Below are positions 45,417 through 55,933 of a stretch of DNA of 64,000 nt, piece after piece; the first letter of the stretch is position 1; the number at the start of each line of letters is the position of its first letter. The stretch lies in NCBI RefSeq assembly GCF_963675165.1, contig NC_087392.1, forward strand, positions 1,689,001 to 1,753,000, in the 5' to 3' direction. The position numbers and the translations under genes were made by a program. This DNA comes from Halichondria panicea. Taxonomy: Eukaryota; Porifera; Demospongiae; Suberitida; Halichondriidae. The notes under the pieces are model-generated. The model searched no databases. It saw only the letters and a list, made by a program, of their open reading frames with translations, and was not told the origin of the DNA.

Positions 45417-47310
45417 ATGGCTATCTGCTCTGAAGTGCAACCAGTAGTCCTTATCCGCTCACCATCGCTCCTGCAAGCATTCAACACTCACCCCAAGTAC
45501 AAGGGCAGGGTGAGTCTCCACTGAACACTCAACTGATGCACACTAATTTACTTGCAGGCTGATTTGGTACTGTCATTGATTTCGGCGTATGATTTGGACA
45601 AAAAGCTCAGGTAATTGTTTGGATATTGTACATTAATACTACTACTGACTCACTGTTGTATTTCTGCAGAGTTGTAGCCCCGCAGAAAACGGAATGGAGA
45701 GACCTTTTGACCTTTCACAGCCAAGCATACATTGACTTCATACGTAGCCATGGTAACAGCGAGGATGATGAGCTGTCCCCCTCTCAGTTGGAGGAGGCAG
45801 ACATGTACGGACTCAGTGAGTTGCTGGACACACTAGTGCAGGGGCCCCTCTCAGTATGGGAAAATCCCTACATGTACAAATAGCTACAAGATAGGGGGGT
45901 CCCCCAGAGGAGGTATGACAAGAAGTGATGTCAAAGTACGTTTACATTCCATAGCTGCAGTTATTCAAGGTACATGAGTAATAAAAATTTGATCACGTGA
46001 TCGTGTCGGACCTCCTCTGGAGGCCCCTCTTATGTATATACATTGTACACTGTATGTACAAGACTGGTACATGCTACAAGAGGGAGATCCCCATCACTCT
46101 GTGTCAACTGTACAGATTACGATTGTCCTCTGTTTGAGGGTCTCCCACATTTTGTCCTGGGCACAGCTGCTAGTAGTCTGACTGCGGCAGAGGTGGTGGT
46201 GCAATCAGGGGGTGTGGCACTTAACTGGTACGGAGGTTGGCACCACGCCCACAGGGACGAGGCCAGTGGGTTCTGCTACGTCAATGACATTGTTCTCTGT
46301 CTACTCAAGTTGTTGGACCACTACGAGAGGGTGCTCTATGTGGACATGGACATTCACCATGGAGATGGTGAGCTCTATATACTGCTTTGAATGTTTACCC
46401 TGAGTTGACAGGATTGACTACATGTACACTCTAGCTATTCTCTTGACCATCATTTTGCAGGAGTGGAGGAGGCCTTTTACCATTCCTCTCGAGTTATGAC
46501 TGTTTCCTTCCACAAACATGCTCCAGGATTCTTCCCAGGCAAGTGTCCCTCACCAGTCACATTCAATAACCTCTCATTCATAGGTAGTGGAGACATGGCA
46601 AGTATTGGCAGTGGACCAGGACAGTTCTTCACGGTCAATGTGCCTCTAAAAGATGGACTAACAGACAGAACATTTCATAAAGTATTCACGAGGTATGTAC
46701 ACTAAATTGGAACTTTAGCCAATCAGATTGCAGAATTTATGGCTAAGTATAAGAACATGATTGTCTAAATAAGTACATGATTTTCTGGTTGGATAGAACA
46801 CTACCTTTAGCCGATCAGATTGCAGTATTATAGCTATTAACATGATCTAATTATATGTAGATGCATTGTCCACCATTCCTGACCCACCCTCCTACATCTC
46901 GTAGAGTGCTCTCTGACGTTAAGAGCTGTTTCCAGCCCTCAGCTGTGGTGTTGCAATGCGGTGCTGACATGCTCAGTGGAGACCCAGTGGGGACGTTCTC
47001 TCTGACCCCGCATGGGATGAGTGACAATGTGGACTACGTTCTGGCGTGGAAACTGCCGACTGTTTTGCTCGGAGGTGGAGGCTACAATTTCCCAAATACG
47101 GCTAAATTCTGGGCCATTTGTACTGGACTTGCGACAGGGCAGAAATTGATCAATGAGATTCCAGAACATAGCCATTACGAACATTATTCCCCGGACTTTG
47201 AACTTTTAGTAACCACTAGAAATCGGCCTGACGATAACACTAGCGAGTACATTGATGAGTTATTGGAAACTATATCTGGCAATTTCTCAAATATTTATGA
47301 ATCATCTTAG
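45417..47310 (+). CDS. HDAC8: Histone deacetylase 8 (class I HDAC)
   Basis: Seven exons joining in frame. The start at 45417 (MAICSEVQPVVLIRSP) has the short HDAC8-type N-terminus. Catalytic landmarks are GGWHHAHRDEASGFCYVND (tandem His), LYVDMDIHHGDGVEEAF and QCGADMLSGDP (zinc ligands Asp, His, Asp), and GGGGYN (active-site Tyr). The C-terminus (EHSHYEHYSPDFELLV, then RPDDNTSEYIDELLETI) ends where HDAC8 does, without the long tail of HDAC1-3. Exon 5 ends CCAG before GCAAGT, so intron 46539-46583 appears to be a 45-bp GC-AG intron; it has no stop and a multiple-of-three length. A small inverted-repeat element occupies an intron at 45904-46020. AATAAA at about 47414 is a likely poly(A) signal. 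RACK1 converges (156 bp between stops). Confidence 0.95.
45904..46020. mobile_element. Short inverted-repeat element in HDAC8 intron, family shared with 63241-63321
   Basis: CCAGAGGAGGTATGACA at the left and TGTCGGACCTCCTCTGG at the right are inverted repeats with two mismatches. The same 5'-AGAGGAGGTCYGACA sequence forms the ends of the hairpin at 63241-63321, so both belong to one dispersed family. Confidence 0.8.
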
Positions 47311-47466
47311 TTATAATTATAAAAATACCATCTTTATAATTATAACACCTCATTTTCAATACATCTCTTAGTCACATTACAAACATTGTTCATTTACAAG
47401 AAAAAAGCACCAGCTAATAAAGTGAGCACAATAATACAATAATACTGTAATTCAGAGTGTTCTTGT

Positions 47467-49562
47467 TTATCCTTCGACGTCGTACACTCGAATGAGGTTA
47501 TCAGTGAACCCAGCGAACAGTGTCTGACCGTCAGAGCTCCAGGCGAGACTCATACACTCTGTGGGACCACTCATAGGCATACTCTCCACCATCAGCTCGT
47601 CAACCAGACTCTTGCTCTCAAGGTCCTGCAGGTTGGGGGGGGGGGGTCGTGTGTTACAGAGCATACAGGGCACTAAATAGGAGGCACAATGTAAGAGACG
47701 TATCCACTAGATATGCATGCCCATACTTATGACAAAGCTACTGTAGCTTGTAAACTTGGTGTGCTTACCCAGATCTTGATGTTTTGCCCTGATGCAGAAC
47801 AGAGCCAGTATCTGTTTGGACTGAAGACGAGTGCGTTGATGACCTCACTTCCTGGCAGCGTGTACAAGTGCTTTCCTTCATTTAAATCCCACAGCATAGC
47901 GTTCCCATCCTAAAGAACCAAACACATAACATTAATTGGCAATCACACATACTCGCTTAAATTGTGCTGCTGTGCCAACAAAATATATACAAAACTGACC
48001 TTTCCCCCTGAGGCACAGAGGGACCCGTCAGGAGACACAGTTACACAGTTAAGGAAGTCGTTATGCCCGAAATGATTGGTCTTGAGCTTACAGTTAGTGA
48101 GGTTCCACACCTGCATAATGAAAACAATCATAATTAATATGAAATTTGGTGGAAAGGAAACGTATAATATAGGGTAGGGGGAAACACATATAGAGTAGCT
48201 GTTACCTTGACAGCTTTGTCCCAGCCACAGGACACAATGACTGGATTCTGAGCGTTGGGGGAGAACCTCACACAAGACACCCAGTCAGTGTGGCAATCAT
48301 CCTAGCAACAAAGAACACCCTAGTCAGCAATTGTACACACACCAAATTACGTGCTTCATGATATAATTATTATGTACGAACAGTCAGTGCCTCTCCATAC
48401 GAAGGAAACCAACTCCTAATTGTATAGTTGATTCCTATGTGGTGTACATAGTCTCCTCCACAGGCCTGGGCGTGGGGATGAGATTATAGTGTGTAGAATA
48501 CCACTATCCACAAACCAATTTGAATTTGGTTTCAAACCAGTACACAATGGGAGGGGAGTGGTGGATCACCTGAATAGTGTACTTGCATACTCCCAGGGTA
48601 TTCCAGAGCTTGATGGTGTGGTCACGTGCACCAGATACAATCTGTCGGTTGTCAGCAGAGAACGCCACACTCAGCACATCCTTAGTGTGACCCACAAACC
48701 TTCGGGTGGTCACTCCCCTAAAGAGAAGAGAGAGAGAGAGGGGGAAATTATTCCTATAGGTTTCACACTGGTGTGTTCTTATAAACCACATCATTTATAG
48801 CACAATTACACGTAGGTCCAACTAAAATACATGTACACTGTAATAAAGAAATGCCTTCCTCAGACAAGCTAACACACGATCTGAGCACAGCAGAAGTGTT
48901 CACCATGCACACAACACTGTATGAAGCTCTCCCTACACTAGCCAGGTGGGCAGTCCCCTCGCTAGTAGTGAGAATGGCCCACATACTCTCTTTCCCCCGT
49001 GCGTATTCCCACCCTCACATGACAAAGTAAGGCTGGCAAAGTTAACGGGGGGACAAGATTAACTAACACACACACAATTTCTAGGGCCACCACAGCACAT
49101 TTAATTCATATGAAAATGTGTGATTTTTTCTCTAAGGTAGGCTTTCTGCTAGTGCTAATATGACGAACGTACGTGTTTAGGTCCCAGAGTCGCAGAGTAT
49201 GGTCCCAGGAGCCGCTCAGAGCAAACTGTCCATCACTACTGATGACCACATCCGACACAAAGTGATTGTGACCGGTCAATGAACGCTTGGCAACACCGTA
49301 GTTGGTGTCGTCTCGCGTGAGATTCCATACAATCACCGTTTTGTCTATACAAAAAACACCACACACCTTCAGTGTTACATCTTGAGTTATACTGCATAGC
49401 TAGCTACCTTAACTACATTGATGGGATATTAAGCTATAAAGCTCCCTACTCACCTCTGGAAGCAGACAGAATCATGTCTGGGACAGCCGGAGTGGTTGCA
49501 ATCTGGGTGACCCAGCCGCCATGTCCTTTGAGGGTCCCTCTAAGCTTTAATTGTTCACTCAT
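47467..49562 (-). CDS. RACK1: Receptor for activated C kinase 1 (ribosomal WD-repeat protein)
   Basis: About eight exons encode a seven-bladed WD propeller: [156 protein letters not shown]. It is near-identical to animal RACK1 in every blade. RACK1 sits on the 40S ribosome head and scaffolds PKC and other kinases. The start at 49562 gives the conserved N-terminus. A palindromic NRF1-type site and a pyrimidine tract lie just upstream. BSDC1 ends 222 bp upstream on the same strand. Confidence 0.99.
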
Positions 49563-49593
49563 GATGATCTTGAAGGTACACTCACTAACCACG

Positions 49594-49618
49594 AGGCAGA
49601 AGAGAACGCGCATGCGCA
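49594..49618 (-). promoter_or_regulatory. NRF1-type site and TOP-like pyrimidine tract upstream of RACK1
   Basis: CGCGCATGCGCA at 49607-49618 is a near-perfect palindromic NRF1 consensus 45 bp before the start codon. On the minus strand it is followed directly by TTCTCTTCTGCC, which could be a 5' terminal oligopyrimidine start as expected for ribosomal genes. Transcription start is inferred. Confidence 0.55.
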
Positions 49619-49784
49619 GTATAGCTAATTTAGTACACAGAGTTTGCTTCTAACTAGGCCGATTTTTCTTTAATAGAAGGTATGAAGAAAGAAAAATGGG
49701 TCTTGGGGACAAGGCTAGGTATTGGCATTAAAAACAACATAGAGACTGTATTACAATAGCGTAAACAATGAATAACAAAACATG

Positions 49785-51261
49785 TCAGTTATCGTCTGAG
49801 TGCATTTCAAGCATTCGTTCGATTTCATCCTCCCATTGCTGATCATCAGTCTTCTCCACCCCCTCCTCAGTGACCACGCCCAGATCCTCTAGCTCTCGAG
49901 CAATCTCTGCCTCCCACTCGTCTGCTGGGCCCACCCCCAGCTGCTCCAGCTCTGTCACCACACTCTCTCTGTCTAGAGGAGCATCATCAGAGGCCAACGC
50001 ATCACTGGCGAACTCGTCCACTGGACTCTGTGAACGTGTGTGTGATAGAGGAAAAATACAATAAACCTAGGCCTACACATGAACATGTAATTACAGTTCT
50101 TAATCAAGTCTAACTCTGCATGTCGTACTGCCTCTGGTACCGTAGTATTACGACTTACTGTTATCTCTGCAGTCTCTCCTGTACCAGTAGTTGTGTTGGA
50201 GAGAGAGGGCTCCTCCCCAGCAGTAGTATGGTCTGTCTCCTCTTCATACGAAATTAATTTGAAAGCATAACAATACAGAAATTTCATAGAGAAGGGTTTT
50301 CTCACCTTGTACAGTTGTCGAGTGCTCACTGGTGGTCAGCGAGGCCAGCTGTGACGACTGTTTCACCAGAAACACTCGGTAGAAGTAATTGTGCCAAAAC
50401 TTCTCCTCAGTGGTCCTATTAAGAAAAGAAAGGTAGCAATCTCTCAACTCTCAACTCTCAATACTTACTTCTTGGGTACCAGTTCAAATCGTAGCTTCTG
50501 CAATCTCGTGTCCTCTTTGAGTATGGACTGGGCGACCGGGAACGACTTCTTGAAGTCAAAATGGAACTGTACCCCCGGAGGAGGTTGTCTCAGCACATTC
50601 CTGCTGTCCTGTTGACAAGCAAACAACAAACTGATTGCTGAGTGATGCACGCACAATTACCATAGCAATGCATTAAGAAAGCAACAGAGGTATTTTAAGT
50701 GTTGTCATAATTATAATCTAGATACTGATTTTCTCACCGCTGACAACTCCATTATCTGTGCCTTCATCTTCTCCTCCTCGTTGTAGCCCACCCAGGGGGG
50801 GACGGCCGTGTCCTTGACTCGTTGTTTCTCCCTCTCAAACTTGCGATGTTCTTCTTGGAACTCACTGACCAGTGTCTGTAGTTCAAACACAAATCTGTAA
50901 CCATCCGTACAGACTATCCCACATTAGGAGGAACTCACGTTCGATTGAACTACTGTCTTCAGCTTCTCAGTGATGGTGCTGGCATATCCACTCACGTTAC
51001 TAACGTGAGTGGATATGTTAGACATCCAACCTGAAAAATGTTCAGTCAGTACTAGCTGCTAAGTAACACATCTATAGCTATATGTTTAGCTAGCATAGCT
51101 CCTATGGATCAAAGGTTTCTCATATCACTAGATCTAGTAGCTCTACCTCCTAGTCCAGCTCCCAGTGAGGACCCCCATGGTGAGGCACTGCTTGACTCTT
51201 TAGTCTCCTCTGTTGATTCACCGTGTTCTGTGCTCGTAACCTCTTCTGTGTCACTGCTCAT
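49785..51261 (-). CDS. BSDC1: BSD domain-containing protein 1
   Basis: About seven exons starting MSSDTEEVTSTEHGE (51261). The N-terminus has a Gly/Ser segment (SSLGAGLGGWMSNISTHVS) and helix ITEKLKTVVQSNTLVSEFQ, then REKQRVKDTAVPPWVGYNEE. The BSD domain follows (FDFKKSFPVAQSILKEDTRL, LRFELVPKK, TEEKFWHNYFYRVFLVKQ, with the diagnostic FW pair). The acidic C-terminus repeats an EWEAEIARELEDLGV-like unit and ends RMLEMHSDDN. This is the BSDC1 layout; molecular function is poorly known in general. Exon 50940-51031 contains a perfect 16-bp inverted repeat. It is head to head with taxilin (154 bp). Confidence 0.9.
50984..51016. repeat. Perfect 16-bp inverted repeat in BSDC1 coding exon
   Basis: ATATCCACTCACGTTA, one C, then its exact reverse complement. 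The hairpin would form in the mRNA within codons for NISTHVSNVSGY. Confidence 0.97.
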
Positions 51262-51415
51262 GATCCTTGCCTTCTTCTAGTTCTCTAGCCAGTCACTATT
51301 ATTTATACGATCCTCTATTCCTAAAGGAGCCCATTTATTGCCCACATGTTCTGATAAAAGCACATGTAGATCTACTTGAACCTGTTTAAAATATCATCTC
51401 ACCAAGAATCTAGCC
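51262..51415. promoter_or_regulatory. Divergent promoter region, BSDC1/taxilin
   Basis: 154 bp between start codons, the tightest head-to-head pair in the window. No core motif recognised. Confidence 0.45.
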
Positions 51416-53476
51416 ATGGCTGAGGGATCCACTGTTAAGGTTTATATCACTGATCTATAACAGGCAGTTATTGTATGCACACAGTGCAAAGTTGTCAATG
51501 TGGCAATATAATTAAATTCAATTATGTAGCCGTCACTAAAATTGCTTTACAGGTATCTCGAAATGACGAGAGCCAGGAGTCTGGATCAAAGAAACGTGAG
51601 TGATGATAAATCAATTTTAACTTGTTGCTAATATATAGCCCCTCCCCCCCCTCTAAAGGTTTCTCACTGCGAGAGTCCATGAGCGAGGTGAAGCGATTGG
51701 TGGAGGGCATGGCGGCCGTGGAGGGGGTGGGTGGGGAGAGGGTGGAGCTTATACACAAGCAATACCAGCTCCTCGTACGAGACTACAAGCGTCTGGAGAG
51801 GAGGGTTGCCGAGGGGCAGAAGAAACTTACTGAGGTTTAACAACGAGTGTACTAGTGTGTGCATAATGTCTGTGCATAATGTCTGTATAAACGTTAGCAT
51901 AATTAGCTACTATTGTGTTTTTATGGAAAAAACAAACCTCTGAAATGGTGTATATAGTGAAAGGAATGCTTGGTTGGTTGTCGTTATGGTTACCCTCTCC
52001 CTCCCCCCAGGTGGTCCAGCACAAGGACATCATTCAGACCGAGCACACGAGAGTCAATCAGGCAAAGATCAAGTTGGAGAATCTCTGTAGAGAGTTGCAG
52101 AAGCATTCCAAGGCAGTCGCTGTGAGTCCATTGTAGTCACCGAAAGTATGTGTCCCCTGTGACATTGCCGTTTTTAGATTGCTTTTATTAATGGTTTGTG
52201 ATTGCAGGAGGAGAGCCGTCAGCGACAGAGGGAAGAGGACGAAAAACGAAAGGAAGTGACGGGAAAGTTTCAGACAACCATCAATGAGATTACCAGCAAG
52301 ATGCAAGAGCACCACCAGAGGAATGTGGAACTACAGACTGATAATATAGAGTGAGTGACATGTGCTCCTGGTGATATTAGTTGTACTGTTCAGTATAATA
52401 TGATTGTGATTGATTTTCCTCTGCTCAGGTTGTCGAAGAAGCTTAACGAAATCACGGGAGATTACAGAGCTAGGGAAGAGGTAGGCCTCCACCCACACCC
52501 CTCACATACACACATACAACACTTATCATCCACCCGCCCCTTGCAGCACGTTGAGACGCTACTGAAAAAGAAAACTCTGGAGGTGCAGCTGAGTGAGGCG
52601 AGATTGGCCCAACAAACAGTGGCGTCTGCGCAAGAGAAGGAGAACAGTCTGGCTGAGAGGCAGTTCCTCATCGCTGAGACCCTGGACCAGCAGAAGAGGT
52701 TTGAGATACTCAGCAAGCAGGAGAGTGACCTTCGTGGCCAGCTGTCCCTCTATTCGGACAAGTTCGAGGAGTTTCAAGAGACACTCACTAAGAGCAATCA
52801 GGCATTCTCTTCGTTCAAGAGAGAAATGGACAAGGTGAGTGAAATGTAACTGTTGACATAAATTTAGTTCTAAGTAATCATCTATTTTTTTACCAATCCA
52901 TAGCTAAGCATGTACCCTCCCCTTCTCAGATGAGCAAGACTATTTCCAGTCAGGAAAAGGAACTTTTCTTATGGAAATCACGATTTGACAAGTCCCAAAA
53001 ATCACTCCACGAAATGACTCACGTTGTAAGTCTAATACACTAATACACTTTGCACTAACCTTTCACCTTTCACCTTTCACCTTTCTCTTCCCTCATAGAA
53101 ACAAACCCACGAAGCCAATGAGAAGACACTAAAGGTCAAAACAGACAAACTAGAGAAACTGTGTCGAGCTCTTCAGACTGAGCGCAATGAACTTAGGTCG
53201 AAAATCAAACAGGTAATATGGACACTCTGATTCACCCTAGTGTATGTGAAACATGAGCCCCACACATCCCCATATTACTCCACCCACTAAACCCCTCTCT
53301 CCAAAGACACACACATACCCATATTACTCCACCCACTAAACCCCTCTCCACAGACACAAGACGATGCCGACAAGATACCCCCTGAACCACCCCAAGAGAA
53401 ACAGCCTGAACTAACGGACAACACTGAGGAAACAACAGATTTACCCACAGAAGAGAAAAACACTAAAGACAGTTAG
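51416..53476 (+). CDS. TXLN: Taxilin family coiled-coil protein
   Basis: Nine or so exons. Exon 1 encodes MAEGSTVK; the second joins at 51554 (VSRNDESQESGSKK). From about residue 30 the protein is a continuous coiled coil: KRLVEGMAAVEGV, LIHKQYQLLVRDYKRLERRV, KIKLENLCRELQKHSK, EITSKMQEHHQRNVELQTDN, LDQQKRFEILSKQESDLRGQ, LYSDKFEEFQETLTKSN, FKREMDKMSKTI, LEKLCRALQTERNELRSKI. The paired LENLCRELQ and LEKLCRALQ blocks and FEEFQETLTKSNQ.FSSFK are taxilin signatures. Taxilins bind syntaxins and nascent-chain complexes. Alpha, beta and gamma cannot be separated here. The acidic C-terminus ends in TKDS. Its stop is only 50 bp from the stop of the convergent TMEM135 gene. Confidence 0.93.
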
Positions 53477-53526
53477 AAAATTATTACAGTTGTATATAAA
53501 TTTGTACAAAGTTAACAAAAACACTG

Positions 53527-55725
53527 TTATTTATCTTTGGCTGAATGTTCTCGTAATAACTGCATTGGTCTGAGTGATGCGTTAGTTCCAAACTGATCGA
53601 TTACTTCATAGTTCATTAGTAGAATTCGACCCCTCGTGACACGGTCAATAAACTTGAAGTAGGCCTCTCGAAGATGGTGGGCATCAAAGAACAACTGTGA
53701 ATTGGGAATGTAAATGTTTGTTGTGGATGTTGTGACGAATATTTACCGAATGGAAAACTATTGCTGTTGAGATTGAGAACAGCACAGCGTCACCATAGTA
53801 CCATGATTTGGCATAGCCCTTTTCGACAGCTTTGAAATACAGCACCTATTGTAGATATTAAATAAACGATTCAGTCAATAAATATGTGCAGTCATAATAA
53901 TACCTCCAATGCTTTCCAGCCAGCGTACAAGGAAATGACAGGACTTCGTACAAACACCATTGATAGACCAGCAATAAGACCTGCATGTATTAGTGTGTGT
54001 TTATACAATCTACAAACACATCTTTATAATAATAATGTAACATGCACCAATTGTACTATCTGCTAGCGGACCATTGATAAGTTAGTGTCTTGCGTACCTG
54101 AAATAATCAGCCTGAGGTCTTGGGGAACTGCTAACACCTTCATCAGCCAGTTAGACAGCTGCACGCATAAATAGCCGAAGTTAAACAAAGCGTGCGACAG
54201 ACCACATTCTGGACATTACCTTGAACCAAGTTGAAAAAGAAGCCAAAAAGAGCCCAAATTTAAGGCTTTGCTTCTTCAAGATCAACTCTTTGAGATTTGC
54301 TGCAAATGGAGGGAAAGGTGATTAAAGGTACGTAACACAATTGTTCTCACCTGTGCTTTTGACTAGCTTCCTCCAGTATGTGAGCAGAGAGAGTAGGAAA
54401 CGAATCAGGTACCCACAGCTGAATCCCCACAGCCCAACCTGGGTAATAGTAACCATAACCAATGAACACTGACGAGCAATCAATCTTACCCAGAGTAAGT
54501 TTGCCGCCATTCCACTGAAAGGACTGCAGATACAAATGCATCATAAGATAGTGAAACCAACCATGGGTGTACTTACAGCTTCATAGGAGATGGTAGAGAG
54601 GGACGGAGAAGTCCACTGCAAATGAACATACATACTTCCCACTATGTTTGAGAATTTCAGCATTTGCTCACCTTATTACAGAGCCTACTGTATCTGTTGG
54701 AATGACCTTACTTGTACTGTATAGAAGTGTTGCAAATAATACCACATCTCTGAACACACATATCTCATACCAACCATTGTCTGTGCAAAAGTACAGCTGA
54801 TGCCAGAGAAAATATCATCACCTGCAAGAATTAAGAGTATAACAACACGCTCAAGATTGGCCTTGTACAAGCACACCTCTCCGTATGGAACACCATTGAT
54901 CTTCCCCTTAGCCTTGAGTACAGAGTACACAGCCTCCGCTGCCTGCAATGTGGGCCTTCCCCTTAATGCAACCTAACACTACTAGCAATACAAAACCTAC
55001 CATTGTTGACATGTAGCCTAGAAGCAGTCTGCGTCTATGATAAGCAAACTACATAACCAACTGTGTAGATAGCTATTCCACTGACTAACCTGTTCTTTCT
55101 CTCTATGAAGATGGTGCAGAGAGAGGCCAAGAAGGCTGGAACAAATGCTGCTGTGTACTTATAAAACCCACCAAGAACATGCCTGTGAAAACACAAGTGA
55201 TATAGTAACTGTGCAAATTGATGCAAATTCTATTGTTGATGATAAACTGTAAACGAGCTGCAGTTTGTCTGACTCCTGATTTTGACTCGCCTGTTGAGGC
55301 AGATGAATCCCACAAAGCCTCCGCCATTGGCCCCCAAGAAGAGAGAGGATCTGAGGATGTTTGGTAGCAGACTCATCAGCACCCATCTCAAGTCCCTCAG
55401 GCGTGTTATATTGGACAGCTGCAGGAGAAATACAAACTAAAAACAAGCACTTGTACGTCTATACAGCCACTTAAAGGCTGCACAATAATCATAGCAATAA
55501 TTCCTTTAGTTGCAGAATATAATTCACATGCAGCTCCAACTAGTTTAGGTAGCTAGCTAGCTAACTCACCAAGTAGAGAGGTATGTAGACCTTGAGAGCT
55601 TCCAGGAAGACAAACATGAACATTTCACAGCAGCTGTACATGCATGAGGGATGCCAGGTGTGTCCCAGCTCATGGCAGCTCCCTCTAACATACAGCCATT
55701 GAGAGGGTCGAGAGAAAAGCACCAT
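53527..55725 (-). CDS. TMEM135: TMEM135-like protein, copy A of a tandem pair
   Basis: About twelve small exons. Protein starts MVLFSRPSQWLYVRGSCHEL, then GHTWHPSC (shared with human TMEM135), EALKVYIPLYL, RWVLMSLLPNILRSSLFLGA, GFICL, FVPAFLASLCTIFIERKNR, VMIFSLASAVLLHRQ, AVGIQLWVPD/VGLWGFSCGYL, SLKFGLFLASFSTWFK, GLIAGLSMVFVRSPVISLY, ALEVLYFKAVEKG, AVLFSISTAIVFHS and a tail DQFGTNASLRPM ending EHSAKDK. The paired N- and C-terminal membrane domains and the SISTAI and GL.AG.SM motifs match TMEM135, a peroxisomal/mitochondrial membrane protein implicated in fat storage and mitochondrial division. Copy B lies directly upstream in the same orientation with the same exon plan. Start 55725 is chosen by alignment to copy B. 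Confidence 0.88.
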
Positions 55726-55933
55726 GGTCGCTAGTCTAGCAGCTGGGTGTAAAACAAAAGATAATGATTTTTGTGTGGTGTGTTGCATAGTTTCAGTGGG
55801 AGGGGCAGATTGATATGATAATGAATACCGTAATTAATTATCATAAATATAATTTTCACCAAAAAATGAGCATGTACACACACATATCCATCCTAGTAGT
55901 CACACACACACACACACACTTGTAACCCTATAG

